13,288 nt of DNA from UBA9732 sp963609725 (lineage in GTDB: Bacteria; Spirochaetota; Spirochaetia; Sphaerochaetales; Sphaerochaetaceae): positions 1 to 13,288 of the forward strand of contig CAVDLI010000048.1 of assembly GCA_963609725.1 (NCBI GenBank), given 5' to 3'. The notes below the pieces were generated by a model. That model saw only the letters and a program-made list of their open reading frames with translations, ran no database searches and was not told the DNA's origin. Of this stretch, positions 1-5,884 are shown piece by piece. The position numbers and the translations under genes were made by a program. Each line of letters opens with the position of its first letter. Position 1 is the first letter of the stretch.

Positions 1-154
1 AGGCCAGAATTTGTAAAGAATTTTATGCTTTTGTTGCATTTACGTTTACAATAGAGGCTGTGGACGGCTTAGTGTTGCATTTACTTTTTCAATCGGCCTT
101 TTTGTAAATCAAAGCCCAATCCCCACAAAGTCAATTTTGCAAAAACCTCAATAG
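1..154. other. Intergenic region upstream of the Smr gene
   Basis: I see no convincing coding sequence here. The stretch is AT-rich and contains a 12-bp direct repeat, TGTTGCATTTAC, at 32-43 and 73-84 (period 41). Similarity continues loosely for about another 12 bases after each copy. The right end holds one copy of the dispersed TTTTGCAAAAACCTC element (135-149) and the start of the Smr promoter. The tail of an upstream gene could lie to the left of the window, but no recognisable C-terminus is visible. Confidence 0.5.
135..149 (+). repeat. Dispersed 15-bp intergenic element, copy 1
   Basis: TTTTGCAAAAACCTC. This copy is identical over 15 bases to the one at 5817-5831, and one base different from those at 7407-7421 and 10078-10092. 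All four lie between genes and in the same orientation. This copy overlaps the -35 region of the Smr promoter. Function is unknown. Confidence 0.6.
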
Positions 155-163
155 TGTTATAAT
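137..163 (+). promoter_or_regulatory. Extended -10 promoter of the Smr gene
   Basis: A perfect extended -10, TGTTATAAT, is at 155-163. A TTGCAA -35-like hexamer is at 137-142, giving a short 15-bp spacer that an extended -10 would tolerate. Transcription would start near 170, only about 5 bases before the ATG at 175. The mRNA would therefore be leaderless or nearly so, which fits the absence of a usable Shine-Dalgarno sequence. Confidence 0.6.
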
Positions 164-174
164 TGGTCTCTAGG

Positions 175-651
175 ATGGCAAATAATAAAAACTCGAAGAA
201 ATTTTTTACATGCAATAAGGAGTCTCTAAAAACAAGTCAAAAGCAAGATTTTGCATCAATCTATGAGATGTGGACAAAGTCTCATGATGAAAAAAGTGCA
301 ATTTCTAAGCGCTACGAAGAGGTTTTCAAAGAAGAAAATAAGGCTAGTGAACCATCAATAAATGCACTTAGACAAATGCGTGCTCAAGATGTTCTTGATT
401 TACATAATTTTGTTTTAGAAGAAGCGCTTTTGCGCGTAAAGGTTTTCTTAGATGACTCAAAAGCTAAAGGTTACAGAAAAGTTCTTATAATTACAGGCAA
501 GGGGATACATTCGCAAGGAGGTGAGGCTGTTTTACGCCCCGCAATAAAGGCTGCAATATCCAATCACCCAGCAGTGAGAGAGTACTTTGTCCCAAAGGCC
601 TCAGATGGTGGTAGCGGAGCTTTTGCTGTAATAATTAAAGGGGCATCCTAA
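175..651 (+). CDS. Smr (MutS2 C-terminal-like) domain protein
   Basis: This 158-residue protein has a lysine-rich, probably disordered N-terminal part (about residues 1-65) and a C-terminal Smr domain (about 70-155). The family signatures are visible: an LDLH motif at residues 74-77, where Asn replaces the usual Gly of LDLHG; TGKGIHS at 107-113; and a GSGAF segment near 147-150. Smr domains bind nucleic acid and several are DNA or RNA nicking endonucleases; stand-alone Smr proteins have been tied to mRNA or ribosome quality control and to recombination. The exact target here is unknown. I chose ATG 175 over an in-frame TTG at 163 because 163 lies inside the -10 box and upstream of the expected transcription start. 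The gene stands alone and is convergent with the PAP2 gene. Family membership is secure; role is not. Confidence 0.88.
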   Translation: MANNKNSKKFFTCNKESLKTSQKQDFASIYEMWTKSHDEKSAISKRYEEVFKEENKASEPSINALRQMRAQDVLDLHNFVLEEALLRVKVFLDDSKAKGYRKVLIITGKGIHSQGGEAVLRPAIKAAISNHPAVREYFVPKASDGGSGAFAVIIKGAS

Positions 652-686
652 CTTAACAGTACAATTACAGAGATTTTTGTAAAATA

Positions 687-720
687 GAGAGGTTTTTTTA
701 AAACCGTTTTTTTACCTCTC
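687..720 (+). terminator. Probable intrinsic terminator after the Smr gene
   Basis: Nested inverted repeats lie 36 bases after the stop codon. The outer arms are GAGAGGT (687-693) and ACCTCTC (714-720). An inner AT-rich hairpin, GGTTTT/AAAACC (691-696 and 700-705), is followed at once by a run of seven T (707-713). The outer and inner stems are mutually exclusive. The site lies between converging genes; on the opposite strand it lacks a good U tract. Confidence 0.55.
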
Positions 721-757
721 AAATACAATTATTGCAAAACCTATTTCTCAAGAACTT

Positions 758-1678
758 CTAGAGATTTTGTGTTTCAAACAATCCAATTTTACAACCAAGG
801 ATTGGGAATATTCCACTTGCCCACAATGTTACCAGAGCATAACGAAGAATTGCTGTAATTGGGCAATAAATTCCAAGTTTTTTAAGTAAAATTTTGCTTA
901 GAGGGAGAATTATTACAGCTCCTGCAATTCCTACAACAAAACGCAGTATTTTGCGTTCCCAATGGCCGGCTTCTACAATATAATCGGTCTTTTTTCTTTC
1001 CCATACAAAGCCAATTGAGACTCCAGATGCCATTGCGACGTTCTTTGCGAATGTTGTAAATGCTTCTGCATCTATGCTTGTAAACTGCAATAAAAGTGCA
1101 AGGACAATCCAAAGTAATGTTGAAATTATTGCAACAAGACCGATAATTTTTTCACTTTTGGCTTTGTCGTCAAAAAGGACTGCAATTTTGTTGTACAAAA
1201 GCATCGTTGCGCCAATTCCAATTAAAAGTCCACATGCAACGTCCATTGGCCAGTGAACACATAAATACAATCTAGAAAGTCCCACTAAGACTATCATGAC
1301 TGCACAAAGGATTGACAGCCATCTCTTTTTGAACGAAACAGCTACAGAAGAAAGCGTTGCAGCTGCATTTGAAGTATGTCCACTTGGAAAAGAGTATCCG
1401 GTTGCAGTACTTTGTCTTACACTGCTAAGGCCGTCTATTACTTTCCAAGGGCGGGGGAAGCGAACTATAGCTTTTGTTAAAGACATAACTTGTGCTGCAC
1501 TTATCATGCTTATGCATGTGCAAAAGCCTTTTTTCTTGCTTATGTTCCAGTACATAAATGTGATTATTGCCACTGTTATGTATTCTTCTCCAAACATTGT
1601 AATAAACTGCACAATAGTATCAAGAACTGGAGTTTGTATACTTGCAAAGAAAAGAAGTATTTGTTTTTGAATTTCCAT
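758..1678 (-). CDS. PAP2-family membrane phosphatase (phosphatidate/undecaprenyl-pyrophosphate phosphatase-like)
   Basis: A 306-residue polytopic membrane protein carrying the complete three-part PAP2 acid phosphatase signature. It has K-x6-RP (K69 to R76-P77), PSGH (98-101) and S-R-x5-H-x3-D (S135-R136, H142, D146). The two histidines are the expected nucleophile and acid/base. Hydrophobic segments fall near residues 20-43, 52-68, 118-138, 146-165, 178-200, 245-265 and 275-298, giving about six to eight transmembrane helices. Relatives dephosphorylate membrane lipid phosphates or pyrophosphates such as phosphatidic acid and undecaprenyl pyrophosphate; the substrate here cannot be read from sequence. 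Start: an AGGGGA ribosome binding site lies about 6 bases upstream of the ATG. The gene is apparently monocistronic, convergent with the Smr gene and downstream of a repeat-rich A-tract region. Confidence 0.88.
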   Translation of the reverse strand: MEIQKQILLFFASIQTPVLDTIVQFITMFGEEYITVAIITFMYWNISKKKGFCTCISMISAAQVMSLTKAIVRFPRPWKVIDGLSSVRQSTATGYSFPSGHTSNAAATLSSVAVSFKKRWLSILCAVMIVLVGLSRLYLCVHWPMDVACGLLIGIGATMLLYNKIAVLFDDKAKSEKIIGLVAIISTLLWIVLALLLQFTSIDAEAFTTFAKNVAMASGVSIGFVWERKKTDYIVEAGHWERKILRFVVGIAGAVIILPLSKILLKKLGIYCPITAILRYALVTLWASGIFPILGCKIGLFETQNL

Positions 1679-1690
1679 ATTATGTTCCCC

Positions 1691-1778
1691 TTTTTAAGTT
1701 TTTTCTTTTTTTAAGTTTTTTCTGGAAAGCGCTTTTTGAAAAACTTTTTTGACTTTTTGAAAAACTTTTTTGAAAAAC
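1691..1778. repeat. A/T-tract tandem repeats upstream of the PAP2 gene
   Basis: Two tandem families are side by side. A 15-bp unit with TTTTTAAG and TTTTTTC halves is at 1691-1705 and 1708-1722. A perfect 21-bp unit, beginning CTTTTTGAAAAAC, is at 1732-1752 and 1753-1773. The palindrome AAAGCGCTTT (1726-1735) sits between them. T5-T7 and A5 runs recur at roughly helical spacing, so the DNA may be intrinsically curved. The segment lies just upstream of the minus-strand PAP2 gene and may influence its transcription. Confidence 0.7.
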
Positions 1779-1810
1779 GCTAAAGTTGTCTTTTTGCCAC
1801 GCCCCTCTCA

Positions 1811-1848
1811 AGAATAGCTCCTCTAGAATAGACCTCTGGAACAGGTCT
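1811..1848. repeat. Short tandem duplication and stem-loop in the PAP2-gntR gap
   Basis: AGAATAGCTCCTCT (1811-1824) is followed directly by a near copy, AGAATAGACCTCT (1825-1837). A hairpin overlaps them: AGACCT (1830-1835), a 7-base loop, then AGGTCT (1843-1848). It lies downstream of the gntR stop codon on the minus strand, so it could mark the 3' end of that mRNA. There is no clear U tract, so I do not call it a terminator. Confidence 0.45.
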
Positions 1849-1896
1849 TCTAAAAAGAATATCTAAAACTACCACCCAGAACCGCCAAAACTTGAC

Positions 1897-1950
1897 CTCT
1901 AACAACCTACTATATTCTAACAATCTACTATACTCTAACAACCTGTTATA
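1897..1950. repeat. Three 18-bp tandem repeats overlapping the gntR stop codon
   Basis: Units occupy 1897-1914, 1915-1932 and 1933-1950 and share the core TCTAACAAYCTACTATA, with the third diverging at its end. The third unit contains the TAA stop of the regulator gene on the minus strand. The array therefore starts at the last codon and extends into the 3' untranslated region. Replication slippage is the simplest origin. Confidence 0.75.
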
Positions 1951-2707
1951 CAAAATATTGAGGGTAAGCTTTTTGATAACTGGCAGTTTCAATTTCAATT
2001 TTAGATATGTGTTTGCGGTCAAGGGCAAGAAACTTGTCAATATCCCCATTTTTAAGCGCTTGTAGTAATGCTGCGTGTTGTACGAGAATATTTTTCAAAA
2101 TATCGTCAAAAAGATAGCTTACCATTCGAATTCTATGGTAATTGCCACTTGTATTTCTTATTGCATCAAAAACTTTCTCATGACCGGTTGCTTCAAACAA
2201 AGTTTTGTGCATTTGATCGTCCAAAAACAAAAAACGAGCTGTATCTCTGCATGAAAATGCTTCATTTTGTTTTTCAATAAGAACTTCCCATTTTTCAATA
2301 AGACTCCCTAATGGGGGTTTTGAGGCTTTTGGAGTTTTGCAAATGTTGTTTTTACTATCTTTCTTGCTAGTTTCTTTATTGGTAAACCCCTCTATGTTAT
2401 GGCTTTTTATCTCAGAGCCTTCTTCTATTAACTTTCCAAGTTTTTCTATTGCTCCAAGTTCAAGATATAAGCGCATAAAGCGTTCATCTCGTACTTTTTC
2501 TAAATTAATTTGAGACACAAGCGTTCCGCTTTGAGGTTTTATTTCAATAAGACCCTCTGAAGAAAGTCGTTTTAATGCATCTCTTATTGGCGATACACTT
2601 ATGTTGTATTGTGCACTTAAAGCAGAAAAGCTCAAAGGAGAGCCAGGTTTAAGAGAAAGATTAAGTATTTTATCACGAAGATCGTCATATACTTTGTCAG
2701 TGAGCAT
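1946..2707 (-). CDS. GntR-family transcriptional regulator (FadR/FCD type), probable uronate operon regulator
   Basis: The protein is 253 residues from the chosen start. Residues 1-67 form a winged helix-turn-helix typical of GntR regulators (SVSPIRDALKRLSSEGLIE at 37-55, then a wing with GTLV at 61-64). Residues about 70-240 form an all-helical FCD effector domain. D163/D164, H167, H211 and H233 are candidates for the metal/ligand site seen in this family. A lysine/asparagine/serine-rich stretch (about 96-133) looks like an insertion between FCD helices. The gene is divergent from uxuB, and FCD regulators commonly respond to sugar acids, so hexuronates or aldonates are plausible effectors (inference). 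I preferred ATG 2707 to an in-frame TTG at 2749 because the protein then begins right at the DNA-binding domain and an extended -10 lies 6 bases upstream. No Shine-Dalgarno is visible. Confidence 0.85.
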   Translation of the reverse strand: MLTDKVYDDLRDKILNLSLKPGSPLSFSALSAQYNISVSPIRDALKRLSSEGLIEIKPQSGTLVSQINLEKVRDERFMRLYLELGAIEKLGKLIEEGSEIKSHNIEGFTNKETSKKDSKNNICKTPKASKPPLGSLIEKWEVLIEKQNEAFSCRDTARFLFLDDQMHKTLFEATGHEKVFDAIRNTSGNYHRIRMVSYLFDDILKNILVQHAALLQALKNGDIDKFLALDRKHISKIEIETASYQKAYPQYFV

Positions 2708-2713
2708 AACAAA

Positions 2714-2743
2714 AGTATAGCATACAGAAGTGTTCAGTAGCAA
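2714..2743 (-). promoter_or_regulatory. Extended -10 promoter of gntR, implying a leaderless mRNA
   Basis: On the minus strand the extended -10 TGCTATACT occupies 2722-2714, with a TTGCTA -35-like hexamer at 2743-2738 (18-bp spacer). Six bases separate the -10 from the ATG at 2707, so transcription would start at or within one base of the start codon. The -10 overlaps a small palindrome, GTAT-AGC-ATAC (2715-2725), that could serve autoregulation. Confidence 0.5.
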
Positions 2744-2892
2744 CGCCAATCATTATTTACAAACCCCATTTTGCAATGACCATTTTGCAAAAATTTGTAA
2801 AAAATATTTTAATGAATTTTTGTTGTCAAACTGAAATATCAGTTGCGTTATCTTTCTAAACAGTTTATAGTTACATATATCACAGCAAAAAG

Positions 2893-2908
2893 ATTAGTCT
2901 ATACTAAT
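2893..2908. promoter_or_regulatory. Operator-like palindrome overlapping a -10 hexamer
   Basis: ATTAGT-CTAT-ACTAAT is a perfect 6-bp inverted repeat. Its inner part, TAGT-N4-ACTA, resembles the TNGT-N-ACNA pattern of FadR-type GntR operators, although the central spacing varies in that family. It contains TATACT (2900-2905), a plausible -10 for uxuB. A repressor bound here would block transcription. I see no good -35, so promoter identity is uncertain. Confidence 0.4.
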
Positions 2909-2916
2909 TTGCATGC

Positions 2917-2989
2917 TTTGCAAAAACTTCAATACCAGAGGTTTAGCTTCCATACCAGAGGGTTAGCTTCAATATCAAAGGTTTTTGCA
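2917..2989. repeat. Three 20-bp tandem repeats framed by an inverted repeat in the uxuB leader
   Basis: Units are at 2927-2946, 2947-2966 and 2967-2986. The first two differ at two positions; the third diverges more. The first two contain ATACCAGAGG. TGCAAAAAC (2919-2927) and GTTTTTGCA (2981-2989) form a perfect 9-bp inverted repeat around them. The 20-bp period, about two helical turns, would put protein sites on one face of the helix. As RNA, the whole would be a long hairpin in the 5' leader. Confidence 0.7.
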
Positions 2990-3008
2990 GAACTTCTTAA
3001 TGAAGAGG

Positions 3009-3045
3009 TATAGAGAGTATAGAAGATTATAGAGAGAATATAGAA
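3009..3045 (+). repeat. Purine-rich imperfect tandem repeat in the uxuB leader
   Basis: TATAGAGAG followed by TATAGAA occurs at 3009-3024 and again, with a 2-base insertion, at 3028-3045. It lies just upstream of the uxuB ribosome binding site. No function is evident. Confidence 0.5.
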
Positions 3046-3071
3046 CAGTAAATTGCATTGGAGGTATATTT

Positions 3072-4676
3072 ATGAAACTTTGTCTTAATTCAATAAACGA
3101 TGCTTCTTTACGAAAAGAGTGGAGCAAAGCAGGGTACGACCTGCCAAATTATGACATAGAAAAAATGAGAGAAAACACTCTCAAAAATTGCAAATGGGTA
3201 CACTTTGGGTCTGGAAATATTTTTAGAGCTTTTTTAGCTGCAAGAATGCAGGACCTTTTGAACAAAGGTATTGAAGACACAGGAATCCTTGTAGGAGAAG
3301 CATTTGACTGGGAAATGATTGACCTAGCATATGACAAGTTTGACAATTTGAGCATAGATGTAACTCTTAAAAGTGATGGAACAGTTCAAAAATCTGTTGT
3401 TGCATCTGTTGCACAAGCCTTAAGATGCAGTCCAAAAAGAGAAGATGACTGGAAGCGTTTTTGCCAAGTATTCACAAGCCCAAGCCTTCAAATGGTAAGT
3501 TTTACAATCACAGAAAAAGGATATTCTACAGCACCAGATTATGTACAATCTGACATTCTTAGAGGCCCAGCAGAGTGTTCAACAGTATGTTGTATGGTAA
3601 CATCCTTATTACTTGAAAGGTACAAAGCAGGACAATTGCCAATAGCTGTCGTAAGTATGGACAACTGCTCCAGAAATGGCGAAAAACTCGGCAACGGGAT
3701 AATGACTATTGCAAAACGCTGGCAGGAGCTTGGATTTGTAGAACAAGGCTTTGTAGACTATGTTTGCAACCCTCAAGTAGTCAGCTTCCCTTGGACAATG
3801 ATTGACAAAATAACACCAAGACCGGATGAGTCTGTAGTATCTTCCCTTAAGGCCGATGGCGTTGAAGATATGGAAATATCTGTTACATCAAAGAAATCTT
3901 GGGTAGCTCCATTTGTGAATGCAGAAGAATGTGAATACCTTGTTGTTGAAGACTCTTTCCCAAATGGAAGAATTGCACTTGATAAAGCTGGAGTTTTATT
4001 TACAAATCGTGAAACTGTAACAAAGGTTGAAAGAATGAAAGTTTGCACTTGTCTTAATCCTCTTCACACAGCAATGAGCATTGTGGGATGTCTTTTGGGG
4101 TACAAAAAGATAAGTGATGAAATGAAAGACAGTGATATTGTCTCTTATATAAAGAGACTTGGATATGTAGAAGGACTTCCAGTTGTTACAGACCCTGGTA
4201 TTCTTTCACCAAAAAGTTTTATTGATGATGTAGTTTTTAAGAGACTTCCAAACCCGTTTATGCCTGACACTCCACAAAGAATTGCTACAGACACAAGTCA
4301 AAAGCTTGCAATTAGATTTGGTGAGACTGTCAAAGAGTATGAGAAAAGAGGTTTGGATTTGTCATCTCTTAAATGTATACCATTTGTACTTGCTTCTTGG
4401 ATAAGATACTTACTTGCTGTTGATGATGAAGGTAAAGCATTTGAACCAAGTCCAGACCCAATGTTGGGAGCATCTCAAAAGGATATAGAGAATGTCCATT
4501 TTGGCAAAAAGTTAGTAGCCGGAGATCTTGATGCAATAATGTCCCGCAGTGAGATTTGGGGTTATGATTTGAGCACTTCTCCTTTGAAAGAGGCTGTTGT
4601 TGCTGATTTTGAAAAAATGAATGAAGGCCCTGGTGCTGTACGCAAAGCATTACATGAAATGGTGATGACTTTTTAA
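3072..4676 (+). CDS. uxuB: Fructuronate reductase (D-mannonate oxidoreductase), long-chain mannitol dehydrogenase family
   Basis: A 534-residue cytoplasmic NAD-dependent oxidoreductase. The N-terminal Rossmann motif is VHFGSGNIFRAF (43-54), and further family motifs are SMDNCSRNGE (195-204) and FPWTMIDKITPRP (239-251). The catalytic region contains K323, N329 and H332. This resembles the K-x4-N-x2-H signature of polyol dehydrogenases with one extra residue between K and N, so the lysine alignment should be checked. It is expected to reduce D-fructuronate to D-mannonate; tagaturonate reductase is the main alternative, less likely with uxaC present. It is the first gene of a + strand operon. 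GGAGG (3060-3064) lies 7 bases before the ATG. The length suits the roughly 530-residue subfamily rather than the shorter E. coli-type UxuB. No mannonate dehydratase gene follows it. Confidence 0.82.
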   Translation: MKLCLNSINDASLRKEWSKAGYDLPNYDIEKMRENTLKNCKWVHFGSGNIFRAFLAARMQDLLNKGIEDTGILVGEAFDWEMIDLAYDKFDNLSIDVTLKSDGTVQKSVVASVAQALRCSPKREDDWKRFCQVFTSPSLQMVSFTITEKGYSTAPDYVQSDILRGPAECSTVCCMVTSLLLERYKAGQLPIAVVSMDNCSRNGEKLGNGIMTIAKRWQELGFVEQGFVDYVCNPQVVSFPWTMIDKITPRPDESVVSSLKADGVEDMEISVTSKKSWVAPFVNAEECEYLVVEDSFPNGRIALDKAGVLFTNRETVTKVERMKVCTCLNPLHTAMSIVGCLLGYKKISDEMKDSDIVSYIKRLGYVEGLPVVTDPGILSPKSFIDDVVFKRLPNPFMPDTPQRIATDTSQKLAIRFGETVKEYEKRGLDLSSLKCIPFVLASWIRYLLAVDDEGKAFEPSPDPMLGASQKDIENVHFGKKLVAGDLDAIMSRSEIWGYDLSTSPLKEAVVADFEKMNEGPGAVRKALHEMVMTF

Positions 4677-4717
4677 GTGGACGAGTTATTTCATAAGAAT
4701 TCACAAGAGGAGTCAAC

Positions 4718-5791
4718 ATGAAACTTAGAGAGAATTGTAAATATGATTTAGTATGCCCAACAAGTATGGGTGTTAGAATTACACCCATTAACAGACTTCC
4801 CGTTCATACAAGTCATATTTTTGAGATGCAAGCCACAAGTGCAGAAAGTAATGTACTTAATGTCTCATCTTCTTTAGGTCTTAAAACAAAAGTTTTGACA
4901 ACTTTTGTCAAAGACAGCCCAATAGCATCATTTATTAAATCAGAGCTTAGAGCTAGAAACATAGATTTTGAGGGTCCAGAAGTCTCTCAAGGTGGCCCTT
5001 GGGGGTATAGACACCAGTTCAATATTGCAGACAGTGGTTTTGGAAGTCGTGGACCTCGTGTTTGGAATGACCGTAGCGGAGAAGTAGGGCTTACCCTTGA
5101 TGTAAAAGATTTTGACCTTGAAAGGATTTTCAAGACGGAGGGCGTCAAAATTCTTCATCTTTCAGGCCTTGTATGTGCTTTAAGTCCCAAAACAACAAAG
5201 TTTTGTTTGGAAGTCGCAAGAATTGCAAAAGAAAATGGAACTCTTATTTCCTTTGATTTGAATTATAGAGCTTCATTTTGGAAAGGAAGAGAAGAAGAAT
5301 TAAGTGCTGCTTTCAAAGAAATTGCATCTATATCTGACATTCTTATTGGCAATGAAGAAGATTTCCAACTTGCTCTTGGGATGAAAGGACCAGAGGCAGA
5401 TGGCAAAAATCTTGAAAAAAAGATTGACCAGTTCAAAGAAATGATTGGACAAGTGAGAAAGACTTATCCAAAGGCTCAAGTATTTGCAACAACTCTTAGA
5501 GAAGTTGTAAGTGCTAATGAACATAATTGGGGTTCTTTAATGCTTGTTGGTGAGACTTGGTATGAAGAAGAGCCAAGGCCAATACAAGTTATGGACCGCA
5601 TTGGTGGCGGTGATGGCTTTGTAGGAGGTCTTTTGTATTCAATTCTTTCTGGCAAAAACGAAGAAGATTGGATAAAAATGGGATGGGCAACAGGTGTTCT
5701 TGCAACAACTGTACTGACTGATTACAGCACACCTGTAGATGAAGAACAAATTTGGGCTGTCTATAGCGGTAATGCTAGAGTAAAAAGGTAA
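4718..5791 (+). CDS. PfkB-family sugar kinase (2-keto-3-deoxygluconate kinase-like; possible gluconate kinase)
   Basis: A 357-residue ribokinase/PfkB-fold kinase. The C-terminal anion-hole and catalytic-base motif is DRIGGGDGFVGG (293-304), with D299 the expected base. FDLNYRASFW (179-188) and NEED (212-215) are also typical of KDG-kinase-like members. The N-terminal substrate region departs from the usual KDG kinase pattern: SMGVRITP (16-23) stands where GEIMLRLSP is common, and ATSAESNV (39-46) replaces the usual GGxxANVA. The class phosphorylates a sugar-acid primary hydroxyl with ATP. KDG would be the default guess, but no KDG-forming dehydratase is encoded nearby whereas gnd follows directly, so D-gluconate to 6-phosphogluconate is a serious alternative (inference). 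It begins 41 bases after uxuB with AGAGGAG 5 bases before the ATG. Family assignment is strong, substrate open. Confidence 0.8.
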   Translation: MKLRENCKYDLVCPTSMGVRITPINRLPVHTSHIFEMQATSAESNVLNVSSSLGLKTKVLTTFVKDSPIASFIKSELRARNIDFEGPEVSQGGPWGYRHQFNIADSGFGSRGPRVWNDRSGEVGLTLDVKDFDLERIFKTEGVKILHLSGLVCALSPKTTKFCLEVARIAKENGTLISFDLNYRASFWKGREEELSAAFKEIASISDILIGNEEDFQLALGMKGPEADGKNLEKKIDQFKEMIGQVRKTYPKAQVFATTLREVVSANEHNWGSLMLVGETWYEEEPRPIQVMDRIGGGDGFVGGLLYSILSGKNEEDWIKMGWATGVLATTVLTDYSTPVDEEQIWAVYSGNARVKR

Positions 5792-5806
5792 TTGCAAAAG
5801 AAAGTC

Positions 5807-5831
5807 TTGAAAGCTGTTTTGCAAAAACCTC
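5807..5831 (+). repeat. Dispersed intergenic element, copy 2 (extended form)
   Basis: The core TTTTGCAAAAACCTC (5817-5831) is preceded by TTGAAAGCTG (5807-5816). This 25-base extended form matches 7397-7421 at 23 of 25 positions. It lies between the kinase and gnd. Confidence 0.6.
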
Positions 5832-5850
5832 AAAAGTAAAAACTTCAACA

Positions 5851-5876
5851 ATGTAACAAGGAAATGTAACAAGGAG
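5851..5876 (+). repeat. Duplicated ribosome-binding segment before gnd
   Basis: ATGTAACAAGGA occurs at 5851-5862 and 5864-5875, a tandem 13-bp duplication. The second copy supplies the functional AAGGAG (5871-5876), 8 bases before the gnd ATG. The first leaves a spare AAGGA about 22 bases upstream. Confidence 0.65.
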
Positions 5877-5884
5877 AATTTAAT

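Larger units (their letters stand above)
2708..3071. other. Divergent gntR-uxuB regulatory region
   Basis: 364 bases with no gene. From left to right it contains the gntR promoter (2714-2743) and an 11-bp direct repeat CCATTTTGCAA (2766-2776 and 2780-2790). A possible TTGTCA -35 lies at 2823-2828 without a convincing -10. Next comes a palindrome covering a TATACT hexamer (2893-2908), then three 20-bp repeats inside a 9-bp inverted repeat (2919-2989). Last are purine-rich TATAGAGAG repeats (3009-3045) and the uxuB ribosome binding site GGAGG (3060-3064). Confidence 0.6.

Noticed and set aside
1780..2049. Minus-strand open frame of 89 codons containing RLLEYS repeats
   Set aside because: It overlaps the real regulator gene, its repeats are simply the 18-bp tandem array read in another frame, and it has no ribosome binding site or family resemblance.
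2708..2749. TTG start extending the GntR regulator by 14 residues
   Set aside because: The added residues precede the DNA-binding domain without family resemblance, and the extended -10 promoter sits inside this stretch.
2927..2986. Possible CRISPR array
   Set aside because: The 20-bp units are directly adjacent with no spacers, number only three, and no cas genes are present.
4369..4788. Minus-strand 139-codon open frame over the uxuB-kinase junction
   Set aside because: It is antisense to strongly supported coding sequence, lacks any recognisable domain and is explained by the codon bias of the + strand genes.
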